DNA of 64,000 nucleotides from Allokutzneria sp. A3M-2-11 16 (GCF_024213555.1 NZ_JANAVO010000001.1:496001-560000); one strand, 5' to 3'; counted from the first letter of the stretch, positions 18,072 through 29,071 are shown. A program made the numbers and translations. The notes: a model not told the origin generated them from the letters alone.

Positions 18072-19028
18072 ATGAGCCCTACAGCTGCCGCCCGGACCCC
18101 GCTCGTCATCGACACCGATCCGGGGATCGACGACGCCGTGGCCCTGCTGCTCGCCGCGAACAGCCCGGAGGTGGACCTGCTCGCGGTCACCACGGTGTTC
18201 GGCAACGTGGGGCCCGAGGTCACCACCGCCAACGCGCTCCGGGTGCTGCGGCTGGTCGGCCGCGAGGACGTCCCGGTCGCGGCCGGGGCGGACCGGCCGC
18301 TGGTGCACCCGATGCTGCACCGCGCGGAGGAGTGGCACGGCGGCGACGGGCTCGGCGGGCAGTCGGGTCTGCTGCCGGAGGCGGTGCGGGCGGCGGAGCC
18401 GATCGGCGCGGTGGAGCAGCTGGCCGCGGTGCTGCGCGGGTCGGAGCGGCCGGTGACGATCGCCGCGATCGGGCCGCTGACCAACGTCGCGCTGCTGCTG
18501 GCGTCCTTCCCGGAGCTCAAGCCCAAGATCGGCCGGGTGGTCGTGATGGGCGGCGCGCTCGCGGGCGGCAACACGACGGCCACCTCGGAGTTCAACATCT
18601 GGAGCGACCCCGAGGCCGCCCGCCGGGTGCTGGCCGAGGAGGACGTGCCGGTCACCCTCGTCCCGCTGGACCTCACGCTGCGCTGCGCGGTCGACGGCCC
18701 GTGGCTGGCCGAGCTCGCCGCGGGCGGTGTGGCCGCCTCGACGCTGGCCAAGGTGGTCGAGCACTACCGCAACCGCTACCTGGAGTTCTACGGCGAGGAC
18801 AAGGTGGCGCTGCACGACGCCCTGGCCGTGCTCGAAGCGGTGGTGCCGGGCACGCTGCGCACCACGCCGATGCCCGTGGACGTGCTGTGCGACCTCGGCC
18901 CGGCGCGCGGCGCGACCATCGCCGACCGCAGGCTCAACGCCCCCGGCCGCCACATCGACGTGGCGCTCGACGCCGACCTGGACACCGTGCGGGCCGCCGT
19001 CCTCACCCGCCTCCTCGGCCGCCCCTGA
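18072..19028 (+). CDS. Nucleoside hydrolase (IUNH family)
   Basis: The 318-residue product has the Ca2+-binding N-terminal motif VIDTDPGIDDAVALLLA, the segment IAAIGPLTNVALL, EFNIWSDPEAARRVL for ribose binding and a final HDALAVLEA carrying the last metal Asp. The family hydrolyses the N-glycosidic bond of ribonucleosides for salvage. ATG 18072 was chosen because it directly precedes the conserved start. It is divergent from the acyltransferase (58 nt apart) and convergent with the DUF4331 gene, with repeat copy 2 between them. Confidence 0.9.
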   Translation: MSPTAAARTPLVIDTDPGIDDAVALLLAANSPEVDLLAVTTVFGNVGPEVTTANALRVLRLVGREDVPVAAGADRPLVHPMLHRAEEWHGGDGLGGQSGLLPEAVRAAEPIGAVEQLAAVLRGSERPVTIAAIGPLTNVALLLASFPELKPKIGRVVVMGGALAGGNTTATSEFNIWSDPEAARRVLAEEDVPVTLVPLDLTLRCAVDGPWLAELAAGGVAASTLAKVVEHYRNRYLEFYGEDKVALHDALAVLEAVVPGTLRTTPMPVDVLCDLGPARGATIADRRLNAPGRHIDVALDADLDTVRAAVLTRLLGRP

Positions 19029-19147
19029 AAACGCCGGGCACACGGACCGCGCTCAAGCGGCAGCAACAGCGCGACCCGTGTACCCGGCACCGGAACCGCG
19101 GCGGGAGGTGAGACCGCGACCCAAACCCACATACCCCTCCCCCGTAC

Positions 19148-19210
19148 CCCGTTTCGTACTCTTAGCCGGATTTGGGAGCGCTCTTTTTCCTGCTATGAGT
19201 ACGAAACGGG
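19148..19210. repeat. 63-bp convergent-gene inverted repeat, copy 2
   Basis: Arms CCCGTTTCGTACTC (19148-19161) and GAGTACGAAACGGG (19197-19210) are a perfect 14-bp inverted repeat around a 35-nt spacer that contains GGGAGCGCTCTTTTTCC. It lies between the convergent nucleoside hydrolase and DUF4331 genes. Confidence 0.88.
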
Positions 19211-19225
19211 AACACGAGGGCGGTG

Positions 19226-20224
19226 TTAGAGAGGGAGGGAGAGGTAGGGGAAAGCGGGGCGGAGGGTGCCGGTGGCGGAGGTTGCGGAGAGGCCGAGGGG
19301 GACGGCGCGGTTGAGGACGATGGCGAACATCACCTCGGGACCGCATTCGGTCAGGCCGCGGCCGTTGCGGGTGGCGAAGCCGTAGGTCGCCGGAGTGCCG
19401 ACGCGGTAGCGGAGGACGTCCGGGAAGATCGCGTCCCGGACCTGCTCGGCGTACCACTCCGGGTCCTCGGCGGCGCCGGAGGCGGCGACCGCGCGGGCCA
19501 CCAGCTCGCACACGATCGGGCCGTGCACCTCGCGGTCCTGGCTGGGCTGGACGCGGTTGTAGTCGCTGGAGCGCTCCTCGTCGTCCGGGTTGAAGATCGT
19601 GTTGATCAGGGGCTGGGCGCAGCGGTTGATCTGCTGCCAGCCTCCCGCGTCGGTCGGCAGCGCGGTGACACCCCAGAACGCGATGTCGCGCACGGCGAGG
19701 ACCTCGTCGGGGACCTCCAGCACGATCGCGCACACATTGGTCCCGGTGAAGAGGTTCATGGCGGGCGGGTCGGGCAGCTTGACCGGGGCGCCGGTCTGGA
19801 CGGCCTGCTTGACCGCGCCGACAACGGCTCCGTTGACGTAGAACGGATCGGCGGCGGCCCCGGCCCACAGGCGGATGCCGTGTCCCGCCTCGATGTCCTG
19901 CTCGGTGGCGCCCTCCGCCAGGACCGACCCCTCGGCATCACGATCCCGCGCGGCCTCGCCGTCGAGCCTGCGCAGCACCAGCGTCTGCCCGCCGTCCGCG
20001 TCCCGCTCGCCGAAGGTGACGCGGAACGTGGTGTCCTCCACCGCGTCCCCGTCGATGTCCACCTTGAACTCGTAGAGCCCGTCGGGGTGGAACCCGTTCT
20101 CACCGGAGAGCGGGTTCACGTTCATCACGAACACGGTGCCCGTCGCGCCCCGGAACAGGTACACATCGCTGATGTCCAGCCGCGGGTCCTGGCGGGCGAG
20201 CGGCGAATCGAAGTGGTGCGACAT
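19226..20224 (-). CDS. DUF4331 family protein
   Basis: A 332-residue protein opening MSHHFDSPLARQDPRLDISDVYLF, the characteristic DUF4331 start, with later VFVMNVNPLSG and NTIFNPDDEERSSDYN segments. No signal peptide is visible. Members are of unknown function. The gene stands alone between repeat copy 2 and the PucR regulator; the latter, 106 nt upstream and codirectional, could regulate it but nothing shows this. Confidence 0.8.
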   Translation of the reverse strand: MSHHFDSPLARQDPRLDISDVYLFRGATGTVFVMNVNPLSGENGFHPDGLYEFKVDIDGDAVEDTTFRVTFGERDADGGQTLVLRRLDGEAARDRDAEGSVLAEGATEQDIEAGHGIRLWAGAAADPFYVNGAVVGAVKQAVQTGAPVKLPDPPAMNLFTGTNVCAIVLEVPDEVLAVRDIAFWGVTALPTDAGGWQQINRCAQPLINTIFNPDDEERSSDYNRVQPSQDREVHGPIVCELVARAVAASGAAEDPEWYAEQVRDAIFPDVLRYRVGTPATYGFATRNGRGLTECGPEVMFAIVLNRAVPLGLSATSATGTLRPAFPYLSLPL

Positions 20225-20330
20225 GGTGGCTCCTCGTCAAGCGGCGTGCCGCAGACGGTAGGAGCGCCGATGCGCCGCCGACAGGTTCGATTTGCACAGC
20301 GTGCGCGCGGCGAGGTGCAGGTTTGCTGTG

Positions 20331-21755
20331 TCAGCTCGCCGCGTCGTGCACGCGCAGCGCCAGGACCAGGTCGTAGCGCGCGGACGGCCCGGACAGCAAT
20401 GATCGTCCGAGCAGCTGCTCGACCCGGATGAGCCGCTTCCGTGTTCCGGTCACCGAAACGCCGAGCGCGGCCGCGGCGCCCTCCAGGCGGGCATCGGCGG
20501 CCAGCCACGCGCGCACTGTGTCGAGCAGGGAATCCGACTCCAGCAACGGCGCCAGCAGGGTCGACGCCCAACGCTGCACTGCCGCAGTACCAAGGACTTC
20601 GGCCAAGTCGGTTGCGCGGCGGCGAGGTCCCGGCGTGAGCAGGCGCAGCGCCAGGTGCAGCTCGGCCCGCGTGCTGAGCCGGTCCAGGTCGAGGCCGAGC
20701 ACCGCGCCCGCGTGCCGGACGCGGGCGGCCAACGTGTTGCGGTGGAGCTTCAGCTGACGAGCCGCCCCGCCGTGGAAGTCCAGCCACGAGCGCAGCGTGG
20801 TCAGCAGCTCGTGGCTGTCGGGGTCCTGGGGACGCTCCGGCACGAAGTCGACTAGTGGACGCAGCACCTGGCTCGCCCAGGCGCGGCCCGCGGGGTCGAG
20901 CAGCGCGGCCAGTTCCGTGCGCCCGCTGAACGTCACGAAGGGCTCTGGTCCGTGCCTGGCCACAGCGAGCGCGTGGAAAGCCTGTTCGTAACCGGTCCCG
21001 GTTCGGCGCAGCTCGACGACATCGCTGGCGCCCGTGCGGATGTCACTGCGCACCGCCGCACGTAGCGCCAGTTCGATCGGATCGTGCTGTGCGTCTGGAT
21101 CGTCGACGGGAGCGAGGATGATGAGGTGCCGCGTGTAGACGGGGCAGTGGATGATCCACGCGCGGCCGAGGCACGCCTCGTTGCAGCGGACGGCGACCTC
21201 GTCCCGCGCGTTGAGCGCGCACTCGATGACGTACACCCGCAGAAGATCGGTCAGATCTGGCCGGAGCGCCCCGGCGACCCGCCGCGCGGCACCGAGGTCG
21301 CCGACCATCAGCAAGTGCAGAACTGCTTCTCTGGCAAGGGTTTCCGCCAGCTCGACCTCGCGCAGGCGTTCCTCGGCCCGATCCAACCGCCAGCGCAGCT
21401 GCAGCAACCGCGCCGCGTCGGCGATCAGCGAGCCCGACGCACCGGCACCGTCCCGTTTCGCCTGCGCCAGCACCAGAACCGGGCCGGGCCGGTCGTCGAT
21501 CAGCAGCACGCGCACCACGTGGTCGGGCGTCTCCGCCGTCGCCGAATGGCTCCGCCCCGCGGTGACGCGCGCTATCGCGTCCGAGGCTTCCCGCGGCAGC
21601 GGCGTCGCGGGGAACGCGTGCACCGTCGCACCGGCGGCGTCGAGCAGCGCGACGGAAGCGTCCAGGTCGTGCGCCAACCATTGCAGCAGGTGGCGCAGGC
21701 CGTCCTGCCTGCTCACCTCCCGCTGCATGGCTCGCAGCTGGTTCTGCGTCGGCAT
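20331..21755 (-). CDS. PucR-family regulator with two tandem C-terminal HTH domains
   Basis: A 474-residue regulator. The N-terminal ~250 residues resemble a sensory/GGDEF-like CdaR region. Two consecutive PucR-type helix-turn-helix domains follow: LTTLRSWLDFHGGAARQLKL plus HRNTLAARVRHAG, and LLDTVRAWLAADARLEGAAA plus GVSVTGTRKRLIRVEQLLG. Most relatives have one. Such proteins usually activate purine or amino acid catabolism genes. No obvious catabolic target is next to it apart from DUF4331. Its ligand is unknown. Confidence 0.8.
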   Translation of the reverse strand: MPTQNQLRAMQREVSRQDGLRHLLQWLAHDLDASVALLDAAGATVHAFPATPLPREASDAIARVTAGRSHSATAETPDHVVRVLLIDDRPGPVLVLAQAKRDGAGASGSLIADAARLLQLRWRLDRAEERLREVELAETLAREAVLHLLMVGDLGAARRVAGALRPDLTDLLRVYVIECALNARDEVAVRCNEACLGRAWIIHCPVYTRHLIILAPVDDPDAQHDPIELALRAAVRSDIRTGASDVVELRRTGTGYEQAFHALAVARHGPEPFVTFSGRTELAALLDPAGRAWASQVLRPLVDFVPERPQDPDSHELLTTLRSWLDFHGGAARQLKLHRNTLAARVRHAGAVLGLDLDRLSTRAELHLALRLLTPGPRRRATDLAEVLGTAAVQRWASTLLAPLLESDSLLDTVRAWLAADARLEGAAAALGVSVTGTRKRLIRVEQLLGRSLLSGPSARYDLVLALRVHDAAS

Positions 21756-21805
21756 GGCCCCACTCTGCCAGGGGTTCCCGTGCTACGGCAGGGAGTGTGA
21801 GCAGC

Positions 21806-22984
21806 TCACACCCGCTCCGCGCGGCACAGGTACGCGGTTGGCGTGTCGCCGACGCGGGTGAGCACGACGGACGCCTCCTCGGGCCCGCTGATCTTCAACC
21901 GTCTGCGCAGCGCGTCCGGGTCGATGTCCAAGCCCCGCACCAGGATCTCCAACCGCCCGACGCCGCGTTCGCGCAACAGCGCGCGCAGCGTCTTCTCGTT
22001 GTACTTCCCGTGCTCCAGCACCCGGAACGCGCGAACTCCGCGAGGCGGCGCGTCCCCGGTGAGATAGGCGATTCGCGGGTCGAGCTGCCCGAGCCCGTGC
22101 CTGGCGCCGTAGTGCCGGACGAGCCCGGCCCGCACTACCGCGCCGTCCGGATCGATGATCCACTCACCGACCTCGCGCACCGGGCACGCGTCGGACTCCG
22201 CGTCGGTGATCGTCCACAGTGGACCTTCCGGGCCGAGCACCGTGGCCCGTCGAGCCACCCCGAACGTCGCGGGCGCACCGACCCACACGCACGCCTCGCG
22301 CACCTGACCGGCCAGCGAGACGACCTCGACCTCGCCCGCCCACGGAACGGCCGCGAAATCCAGTCCTGGCGCGCACTTCACCGCCATGTCCCGGCCGCGA
22401 TAGGTCGCCATGAGATCGCCGAGCGGCGGGATCAAGTCCTCCGGCCGCCACTTCCGCCTACCGGTCCCGTCGCGGCGCGCGGGGTCGGCGAGCACGACGG
22501 TGCCCCGGCTCACCGGGCGCAGCGCGTCCGCGCGCAACAACCCAGCGGACGCACCGGCAACCTCGCAGTTGTGCTTGGCCATCGAGATCCGCACATCGTC
22601 CACATCGGAGCCGATGCAGCGGTCGGCGACCGCGGCGACCTCGATGAGATCCGCGCCGATCGAACACGTCACGTCGTGGACGTCGCGCCCTTCAAGGCGT
22701 CCCGCACGGTGCCGGGCCACCACAGACGCCGTGGCCTGCTGCGCGGCGTCCTCGGTCAGCAGCCACGATCCCGCACCGTCCAATTTGGACTGAGCGCGCC
22801 GCCGGAGCACGGCGGTCTCCAGTACGGCGGCGGCGAACCGCTCCCCCGCGATCCGCCGCACCGATGCCACGTCACCGAGTCGCGACGCGGGCGTGAGCGG
22901 CAGTTCCGCCGCCGCCCGCAACGCCTCTTCCCCCGCCGAGGACCGGAGAAACCCCACGTCCTCGACCGTGAACCCGTAGCCCAC
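21806..22984 (-). CDS. THUMP-like class I SAM methyltransferase (Rv3037c-like)
   Basis: The GTG at 22984 overlaps the stop of the upstream gene (TAGTG), giving a 392-residue product. DVTCSIGADLIEVA is the SAM-binding motif I, VVLADPARRDGTGRRKW resembles the catalytic DPxR-type motif of this family, and the last ~90 residues form the THUMP-like RNA-binding-type domain. By position it corresponds to Rv3037c, once listed among candidate MGLP methyltransferases; the domain layout argues rather for a nucleic acid substrate. It is coupled to the next methyltransferase. Confidence 0.75.
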   Translation of the reverse strand: MGYGFTVEDVGFLRSSAGEEALRAAAELPLTPASRLGDVASVRRIAGERFAAAVLETAVLRRRAQSKLDGAGSWLLTEDAAQQATASVVARHRAGRLEGRDVHDVTCSIGADLIEVAAVADRCIGSDVDDVRISMAKHNCEVAGASAGLLRADALRPVSRGTVVLADPARRDGTGRRKWRPEDLIPPLGDLMATYRGRDMAVKCAPGLDFAAVPWAGEVEVVSLAGQVREACVWVGAPATFGVARRATVLGPEGPLWTITDAESDACPVREVGEWIIDPDGAVVRAGLVRHYGARHGLGQLDPRIAYLTGDAPPRGVRAFRVLEHGKYNEKTLRALLRERGVGRLEILVRGLDIDPDALRRRLKISGPEEASVVLTRVGDTPTAYLCRAERV

Positions 22985-23940
22985 TAGACCGGCTTGCTGC
23001 CCGTGATGAGGACGTTGTAGAAAACGTTGCGGGGCACGACCTTCGCCAGCAGGTTCTCGTCCAGCCAGGTCAGCCGCTGCCACGTGCGGTAGGCGAACAT
23101 CGCCCAGCCGAAGCCCAGCTTCTCGCGCGGGACCGCGGCCTCGAACGTCCGCACCGGCCAGCCGAACAACGCCGCGGCCAGCTCCTCGGTCACCGCGCGC
23201 ACGTCCGTCGCCCCGGCCGCCCGCGCGGTGCGCTCCAGCTCGTCCGGGTCGAAGGTGTGCAGGTCCACCACGGCTTCCAGGGCGGCGGCGCGGGAGGACT
23301 CGTCCAGCTCCTCCTGCGGCCTGCGCCAGCCGTTGAGCGGCGCCAGCTTCGTCAGGTTCGTGGTGGCCCACCACGTGAGCTGACCGAGCTTGCGCGCGTA
23401 GAAGTCACCGACCTTGGTCGGCTCGCCCGCGAACACGAAGCGCCCGCCGGGCTTGAGCACCCGCAGGATCTCCTTCATCGCCGCGGGGATGTCCGGGATG
23501 TGGTGCAGCACCGCGTGCCCGATGACGAGGTCGAAGCTGTCGTCGTCGTAGGGCAGCGTCTCCGCGTCCGCGACCCGGCCGTCCACGTCGAGCCCGAGCG
23601 CTTCGGCGTTGCGCACCGCGACCTCGACCATGCCCGGCGAGAGGTCGGTGACCGAACCGCGCTTGATCACGCCGCCCTGCATCAGGTTCAGCAGGAAGAA
23701 CCCCGTGCCGCAGCCGAGTTCGAGCGCGTGCTCGTAGGGCCAGTCCTGTTCACCCGCGACCGCGCGGAAGCGGCCGGTCGCGTACGAGATGCAGCGCTCG
23801 TCGTAGGAGATCGACCACTTCTCGTCGTAGGTGCCCGCTTCCCAGTCGTGGTAGAGGACATTGGCCAGCTTCGGGTCCTTCCAGGCCGCCTCCACCTCCT
23901 CCGCAGACGCGTGCGGGTTCGGCTTGGGATCACTTGCCAC
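22984..23940 (-). CDS. Class I SAM-dependent methyltransferase (Rv3038c-like)
   Basis: A 318-residue protein with motif I LELGCGTGFFLLNLM, acidic loop SVTDLSPGMVEVA, motif II FDLVIGHAVLHHI and motif III VLKPGGRFVFAGEP. The C-terminal third is specific and not recognised. It overlaps the enoyl-CoA hydratase by 11 nt upstream and the THUMP-like gene by 1 nt downstream, so all three form one unit, as in Rv3037c-Rv3039c. Substrate is unknown; lipid or glucan methylation are possibilities from context only. Confidence 0.82.
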   Translation of the reverse strand: MASDPKPNPHASAEEVEAAWKDPKLANVLYHDWEAGTYDEKWSISYDERCISYATGRFRAVAGEQDWPYEHALELGCGTGFFLLNLMQGGVIKRGSVTDLSPGMVEVAVRNAEALGLDVDGRVADAETLPYDDDSFDLVIGHAVLHHIPDIPAAMKEILRVLKPGGRFVFAGEPTKVGDFYARKLGQLTWWATTNLTKLAPLNGWRRPQEELDESSRAAALEAVVDLHTFDPDELERTARAAGATDVRAVTEELAAALFGWPVRTFEAAVPREKLGFGWAMFAYRTWQRLTWLDENLLAKVVPRNVFYNVLITGSKPV

Positions 23941-24709
23941 TGAAAGTCGCCTTCCCAGGGCCGTTCTCGATGAACGAGCGCATGCCGGACTTCTGGTCCT
24001 CGGTGGCGAACAGCGCCGCGAAGAGCTGGGTCTCCAGCCGCAGACCGGAGTTCAGGTCGCCGTCGAGGCCGATGTCCACCGCCGCCTTGGCCGCCGCGAG
24101 CGCGCGGGCGGGACCGTTGGCGAACTGCTCGGCCCAGCGGCGCGCGGCCAGGTACACGTCGTCCGGGGCGACGACCTCGTCCAGCATGCCGATGCGCAGC
24201 GCCTCGTCCGCCTTCACGAAGCGGCCGGTGTAGATCACGTCCTTGGCCTTGGCCGGGCCGATCAGCCGGGCCAGCCGCTGCGTGCCGCCCGCGCCGGGGA
24301 TCACGCCGAGCAGCGTCTCCGGCTGGCCGACCTTGGCGTTGTCGCCGCCGATGCGGCGGTCGCAGGTCAGCGCCAGCTCGTAGCCGCCGCCGAGGGCGTA
24401 GCCGGTGATCGCCGCGACGGTCGGCTTCGGGATGGCCGCGACCGCGCTCAGCGAGGTGGACAGGCTGCCGCCCCAGTCCAGCATCTCGCCGTAGGTGAGG
24501 TCGGCCATCTCCTTGATGTCCGCGCCCGCGGCGAAGACCTTCTCACCGCCGTAGACGATCACCGCGCGGATGTCGGCGCGCTCGGCCGCCTCCTGGGCCG
24601 CGGCCCTGATCTCCAGGTGCAGCTGCTGGTTCAAAGCGTTCATCGGCGGACGGTCCAGCCGGATGGTGCCGATCGCGCCGTCGACCTCAAGCCTGACGAA
24701 CTCGCCCAC
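23930..24709 (-). CDS. Enoyl-CoA hydratase/isomerase family protein (EchA17-like)
   Basis: A crotonase-fold enzyme of 259 residues. The oxyanion hole is formed by KVFAAGADIKEMA and ALGGGYELAL, and GVIPGAGGTQRL contains the second catalytic Glu region (PETLLGVIPGAGG; the first is in YELAL). Both glutamates of true hydratases are plausibly present. It would hydrate 2-enoyl-CoA in fatty-acid oxidation. It heads the unit with two methyltransferases, matching mycobacterial echA17 (Rv3039c). Confidence 0.88.
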   Translation of the reverse strand: MGEFVRLEVDGAIGTIRLDRPPMNALNQQLHLEIRAAAQEAAERADIRAVIVYGGEKVFAAGADIKEMADLTYGEMLDWGGSLSTSLSAVAAIPKPTVAAITGYALGGGYELALTCDRRIGGDNAKVGQPETLLGVIPGAGGTQRLARLIGPAKAKDVIYTGRFVKADEALRIGMLDEVVAPDDVYLAARRWAEQFANGPARALAAAKAAVDIGLDGDLNSGLRLETQLFAALFATEDQKSGMRSFIENGPGKATFSGK

Positions 24710-24810
24710 GCCGAGAACCTCCTCGCTCGCAATACCCGATCCCGGGCCGTCAGCGGCAGGCTACCGCGCGGTAGGACGCACGTCGCGCCTCCGGGTCCCC
24801 ACACCGGTTC

Positions 24811-24937
24811 GGCGGTCTTCAAGTACCCCGAACCCCCGCCGCAGCGGTCGCAAACCGCAGCGAACCTCGACGCGCGCGCCGGGTCTGCTGCGGTTGAAGA
24901 TGTTCTGAGGCGGGGTTGGTAGGACTTGAAGACGCCC
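24811..24937. repeat. CTTCAAGTAC-type dispersed repeat, copy B
   Basis: Left arm GGCGGTCTTCAAGTACC starts at 24811; the right arm AGGACTTGAAGACGCC ends at 24936. Between them GCGGTCGCAAACCGC (24843-) and TGCTGCGGTTGAAGA form an inner imperfect dyad. It lies between the codirectional enoyl-CoA hydratase and ABC ATPase genes. Confidence 0.8.
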
Positions 24938-24955
24938 CGACCACCGGGCGGAGGA

Positions 24956-25801
24956 TCAGGCGCGGCGCCAGGCGAAGTAGCGGTCGCCGGAGCGCTGCAA
25001 CGCCAGGTCCTGGCCGAAGGTCTCCGCCAGGTTCCGCTCGGTGAGCACGTCGGTGAGCAGGCCCTGCGCCACGACACCGCCCTCGCGCAGCAGCATCGCG
25101 TGGGTGAACCCGGGCGGGATCTCCTCCACGTGGTGGGTCACCAGCACCATCGCGGGCGCGTCCGGGTCCATGGCCAGCGCGGACAGCCGCATCACCAGGT
25201 CCTCGCGCCCGCCAAGGTCGAGTCCGGCCGCGGGCTCGTCCATCAGCAGCAGCTCGGGATCGGTCATCAGCGCCCGCGCGATCAGGGTGCGCTTGCGCTC
25301 GCCCTCGGACAGCGTGCCGAACGTGCGATCGCCGAGGTGGGCGATGCCCATGGCCTTGAGCAGCTCGTCGGCGCGGTCGGTGTCCATCGAGTCGTACTGC
25401 TCGCGCCACCGCCCGAGCACCGCGTAGCCGGCGCTGACCACGAGGTCGCGCACCTGCTCCTCGCCGGGGACGCGCGCGGCGAGCGCGGCCGAGCAGAAAC
25501 CGATCCGCGGCCGCAGCTCGAAGACGTCGGTGCGGCCGATCTTCTCGCCGAGCACGTTGACCTGGCCGGTGGTCGGGTGCATGTCGGCGCCCGCCAGCTT
25601 CAGCAGCGTGGTCTTGCCCGCCCCATTGGGGCCCAGCACCACCCAGCGTTCGTCCAGCTCGACGCGCCAATCGACCTTTCGGAGCAGGGAGGTGCGCGCC
25701 CTTCGGACGCCGACACCGTCCATGCGCACCACTAGGTCGGTCACGTCCACCCCGTCGCCCGCGGTGGCCTGCATCGCTGCGCGCTCGGTCACGGGGCCCA
25801 T
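24956..25801 (-). CDS. ABC transporter ATP-binding protein (Rv3041c-like)
   Basis: Start ATG 25801 has GAGGGATC just upstream, giving 281 residues; the later ATG at 25774 has no ribosome site. Walker A GPNGAGKTTLL, signature LSEGERKR (Glu for the usual Gly), Walker B LLLMDEPAAGLD and the H-loop VTHHVEE are present. No permease is linked, as for the mycobacterial homologue, so the ATPase may act in a soluble or separately encoded complex. It is divergent from glgX (69 nt). Function unassigned. Confidence 0.82.
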   Translation of the reverse strand: MGPVTERAAMQATAGDGVDVTDLVVRMDGVGVRRARTSLLRKVDWRVELDERWVVLGPNGAGKTTLLKLAGADMHPTTGQVNVLGEKIGRTDVFELRPRIGFCSAALAARVPGEEQVRDLVVSAGYAVLGRWREQYDSMDTDRADELLKAMGIAHLGDRTFGTLSEGERKRTLIARALMTDPELLLMDEPAAGLDLGGREDLVMRLSALAMDPDAPAMVLVTHHVEEIPPGFTHAMLLREGGVVAQGLLTDVLTERNLAETFGQDLALQRSGDRYFAWRRA

Positions 25802-25870
25802 TCTTGCGATCCCTCGATCCGGGCCCGCCACCGGCCCTTGATCAGCTCCGGATCGTGGATCATCTTCCCC

Positions 25871-28024
<2,154 letters not shown>

Positions 28025-28085
28025 GGACTTCACTTTCGGCTGAAATGGTTCATGTCAAGCGCCCGACTTGGGCAATCTTGGAGGA

Positions 28086-28313
28086 ATGACCAACAAGATC
28101 GTCGGCGGACTCTCCGCCGTGGCCGTCGCGGCCGGTCTCCTGCTCACCGCGGGCACCGCCGAGGCGGCCGTCGACAAGAAGTACATCGGCTCGTACTTCA
28201 GCTGGACCGACTGCGAGGCGGACGCGCAGCGGTTCCGCGGCAGCGACGGCGACGCCGAGTGCCTCTACAACTCGTTCCGCGACATGTACGACCTGTACGC
28301 CTGGAGCTTCTGA
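28086..28313 (+). CDS. Small secreted protein, unknown
   Basis: A 75-residue preprotein with a clear signal peptide (KIVGGLSAVAVAAGLLLTAG, cleavage near AEA) and a mature part of about 48 residues rich in Tyr, Trp and Asp with two Cys (CEADAQRFRG, ECLYNSF) that may form one disulfide. Similar tiny secreted proteins recur in this window. The ATG has GGAGGA almost touching it, an unusually short spacing; a TTG 18 nt upstream is an alternative. Function unknown. Confidence 0.6.
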   Translation: MTNKIVGGLSAVAVAAGLLLTAGTAEAAVDKKYIGSYFSWTDCEADAQRFRGSDGDAECLYNSFRDMYDLYAWSF

Positions 28314-28320
28314 GCACGTC

Positions 28321-28364
28321 ACGGGGCGGGCGGGCCGGAGCCATCGGGTTCCGCGCCCGCCCGT
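28321..28364. terminator. GC-rich hairpin between convergent genes
   Basis: ACGGGGCGGGCG and CGCCCGCCCGT pair (one bulged G) around a ~20-nt loop, between the stops of the small secreted protein and the convergent XRE gene. It could stop transcription from both sides, though no T-tract is present. Confidence 0.5.
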
Positions 28365-28370
28365 TGCCGT

Positions 28371-28625
28371 TCAGGCGATGACGGCCCAGGACGGCGGCAG
28401 GTGGTCGCTCAAGCTCTCGTCGTCGTGCCCGTCCAGGCGGACCACGAGATGGACCTCCATGCCGAGCGCGGCCACGTAACGGTTGACGGTGTCGATCTCC
28501 AACTGGTCGAGGTTCCCGCGTTCCATCTGGCTGATCCGGGACTGGCTGACCCGCATCAGCTCGGCGAGCCGCGCCTGCGTCAGCCCGACGCGCTCACGCA
28601 GCTCACCAAGCCGGTAACGCCGCAC
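28371..28625 (-). CDS. XRE-family helix-turn-helix protein (possible orphan antitoxin)
   Basis: An 84-residue protein with a Cro/C1 HTH (LGELRERVGLTQARLAELMR, recognition helix SQSRISQMERGN) followed by a short beta segment MEVHLVVRLDGHD. This size and C-terminal strand are seen in HigA/RelB-type antitoxins. No toxin gene is next to it: the 230 nt upstream holds only unsupported short frames. The GTG start is strongly supported by AGGAGGTGA 4-6 nt upstream. It may be an orphan antitoxin or a small regulator. Confidence 0.72.
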   Translation of the reverse strand: MRRYRLGELRERVGLTQARLAELMRVSQSRISQMERGNLDQLEIDTVNRYVAALGMEVHLVVRLDGHDDESLSDHLPPSWAVIA

Positions 28626-28861
28626 GCTTCACCTCCTTCCGCTTCGAACCCTTCGGCGCACTTCGAAACCCCGGGTCGAAGTTCTTTCGGATTGTCATAG
28701 CGCGAACCGCTTGGCCGATTCCCGCCAAGCGGGGTTTTCGGGCCGATCTTCACCGGATGTCGCGACAAGTTGCCAGGACCGCAAAACAGGCCACATCAGA
28801 GTTCCTGTCCAGATACCGGAATCGCTGGTCCACCCAGGTTGACCTATGGCAACATCGCCAT

Positions 28862-28951
28862 GTGATCCGCTCGCTGCTCTGGAACAACCTGCCGCTCGAC
28901 CAGGCCCGGTTGACCAGCTGTGCGTGTACAAGCACGCGGCGTGGCATGTGA
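28862..28951 (+). CDS. Cysteine-rich leader peptide (putative attenuator of cysteine dioxygenase)
   Basis: GTG 28862 opens a 29-residue frame (MIRSLLWNNLPLDQARLTSC then ACTSTRRGM) with two near-adjacent Cys codons, TGT-GCG-TGT, just before the end. GCGTG (28922-28926) and CACGC (28933-28937) form a hairpin whose 5' arm includes the second Cys codon, so ribosome stalling at Cys would open it. The peptide stops 120 nt before the cysteine dioxygenase gene. Cys-rich leaders that control sulfur genes are established in mycobacteria. It could be leaderless: TATGGC lies about 11 nt upstream. Regulation is inferred. Confidence 0.5.
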   Translation: MIRSLLWNNLPLDQARLTSCACTSTRRGM

Positions 28952-29071
28952 TCACGGAGTTCCACCGAGGATCTTTCACGGGAACGGGTATCGCACTCTG
29001 AGCTGATCCCTTCCCGCGCCGCGCCGCGTTCCGGTTCTCCCTCTTCACTTTCCTGAACCAGGAGCGCACGC

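Noticed and set aside
18014-18751. N-terminal extension of the hexapeptide acyltransferase
   Set aside because: It is antisense to the well-supported nucleoside hydrolase gene, and the conserved acyltransferase sequence begins at the ATG at 18013.
28757-28951. 64-residue protein starting at ATG 28757
   Set aside because: No ribosome site and no domain; the last 29 residues, from an internal GTG, make better sense as a Cys leader peptide.
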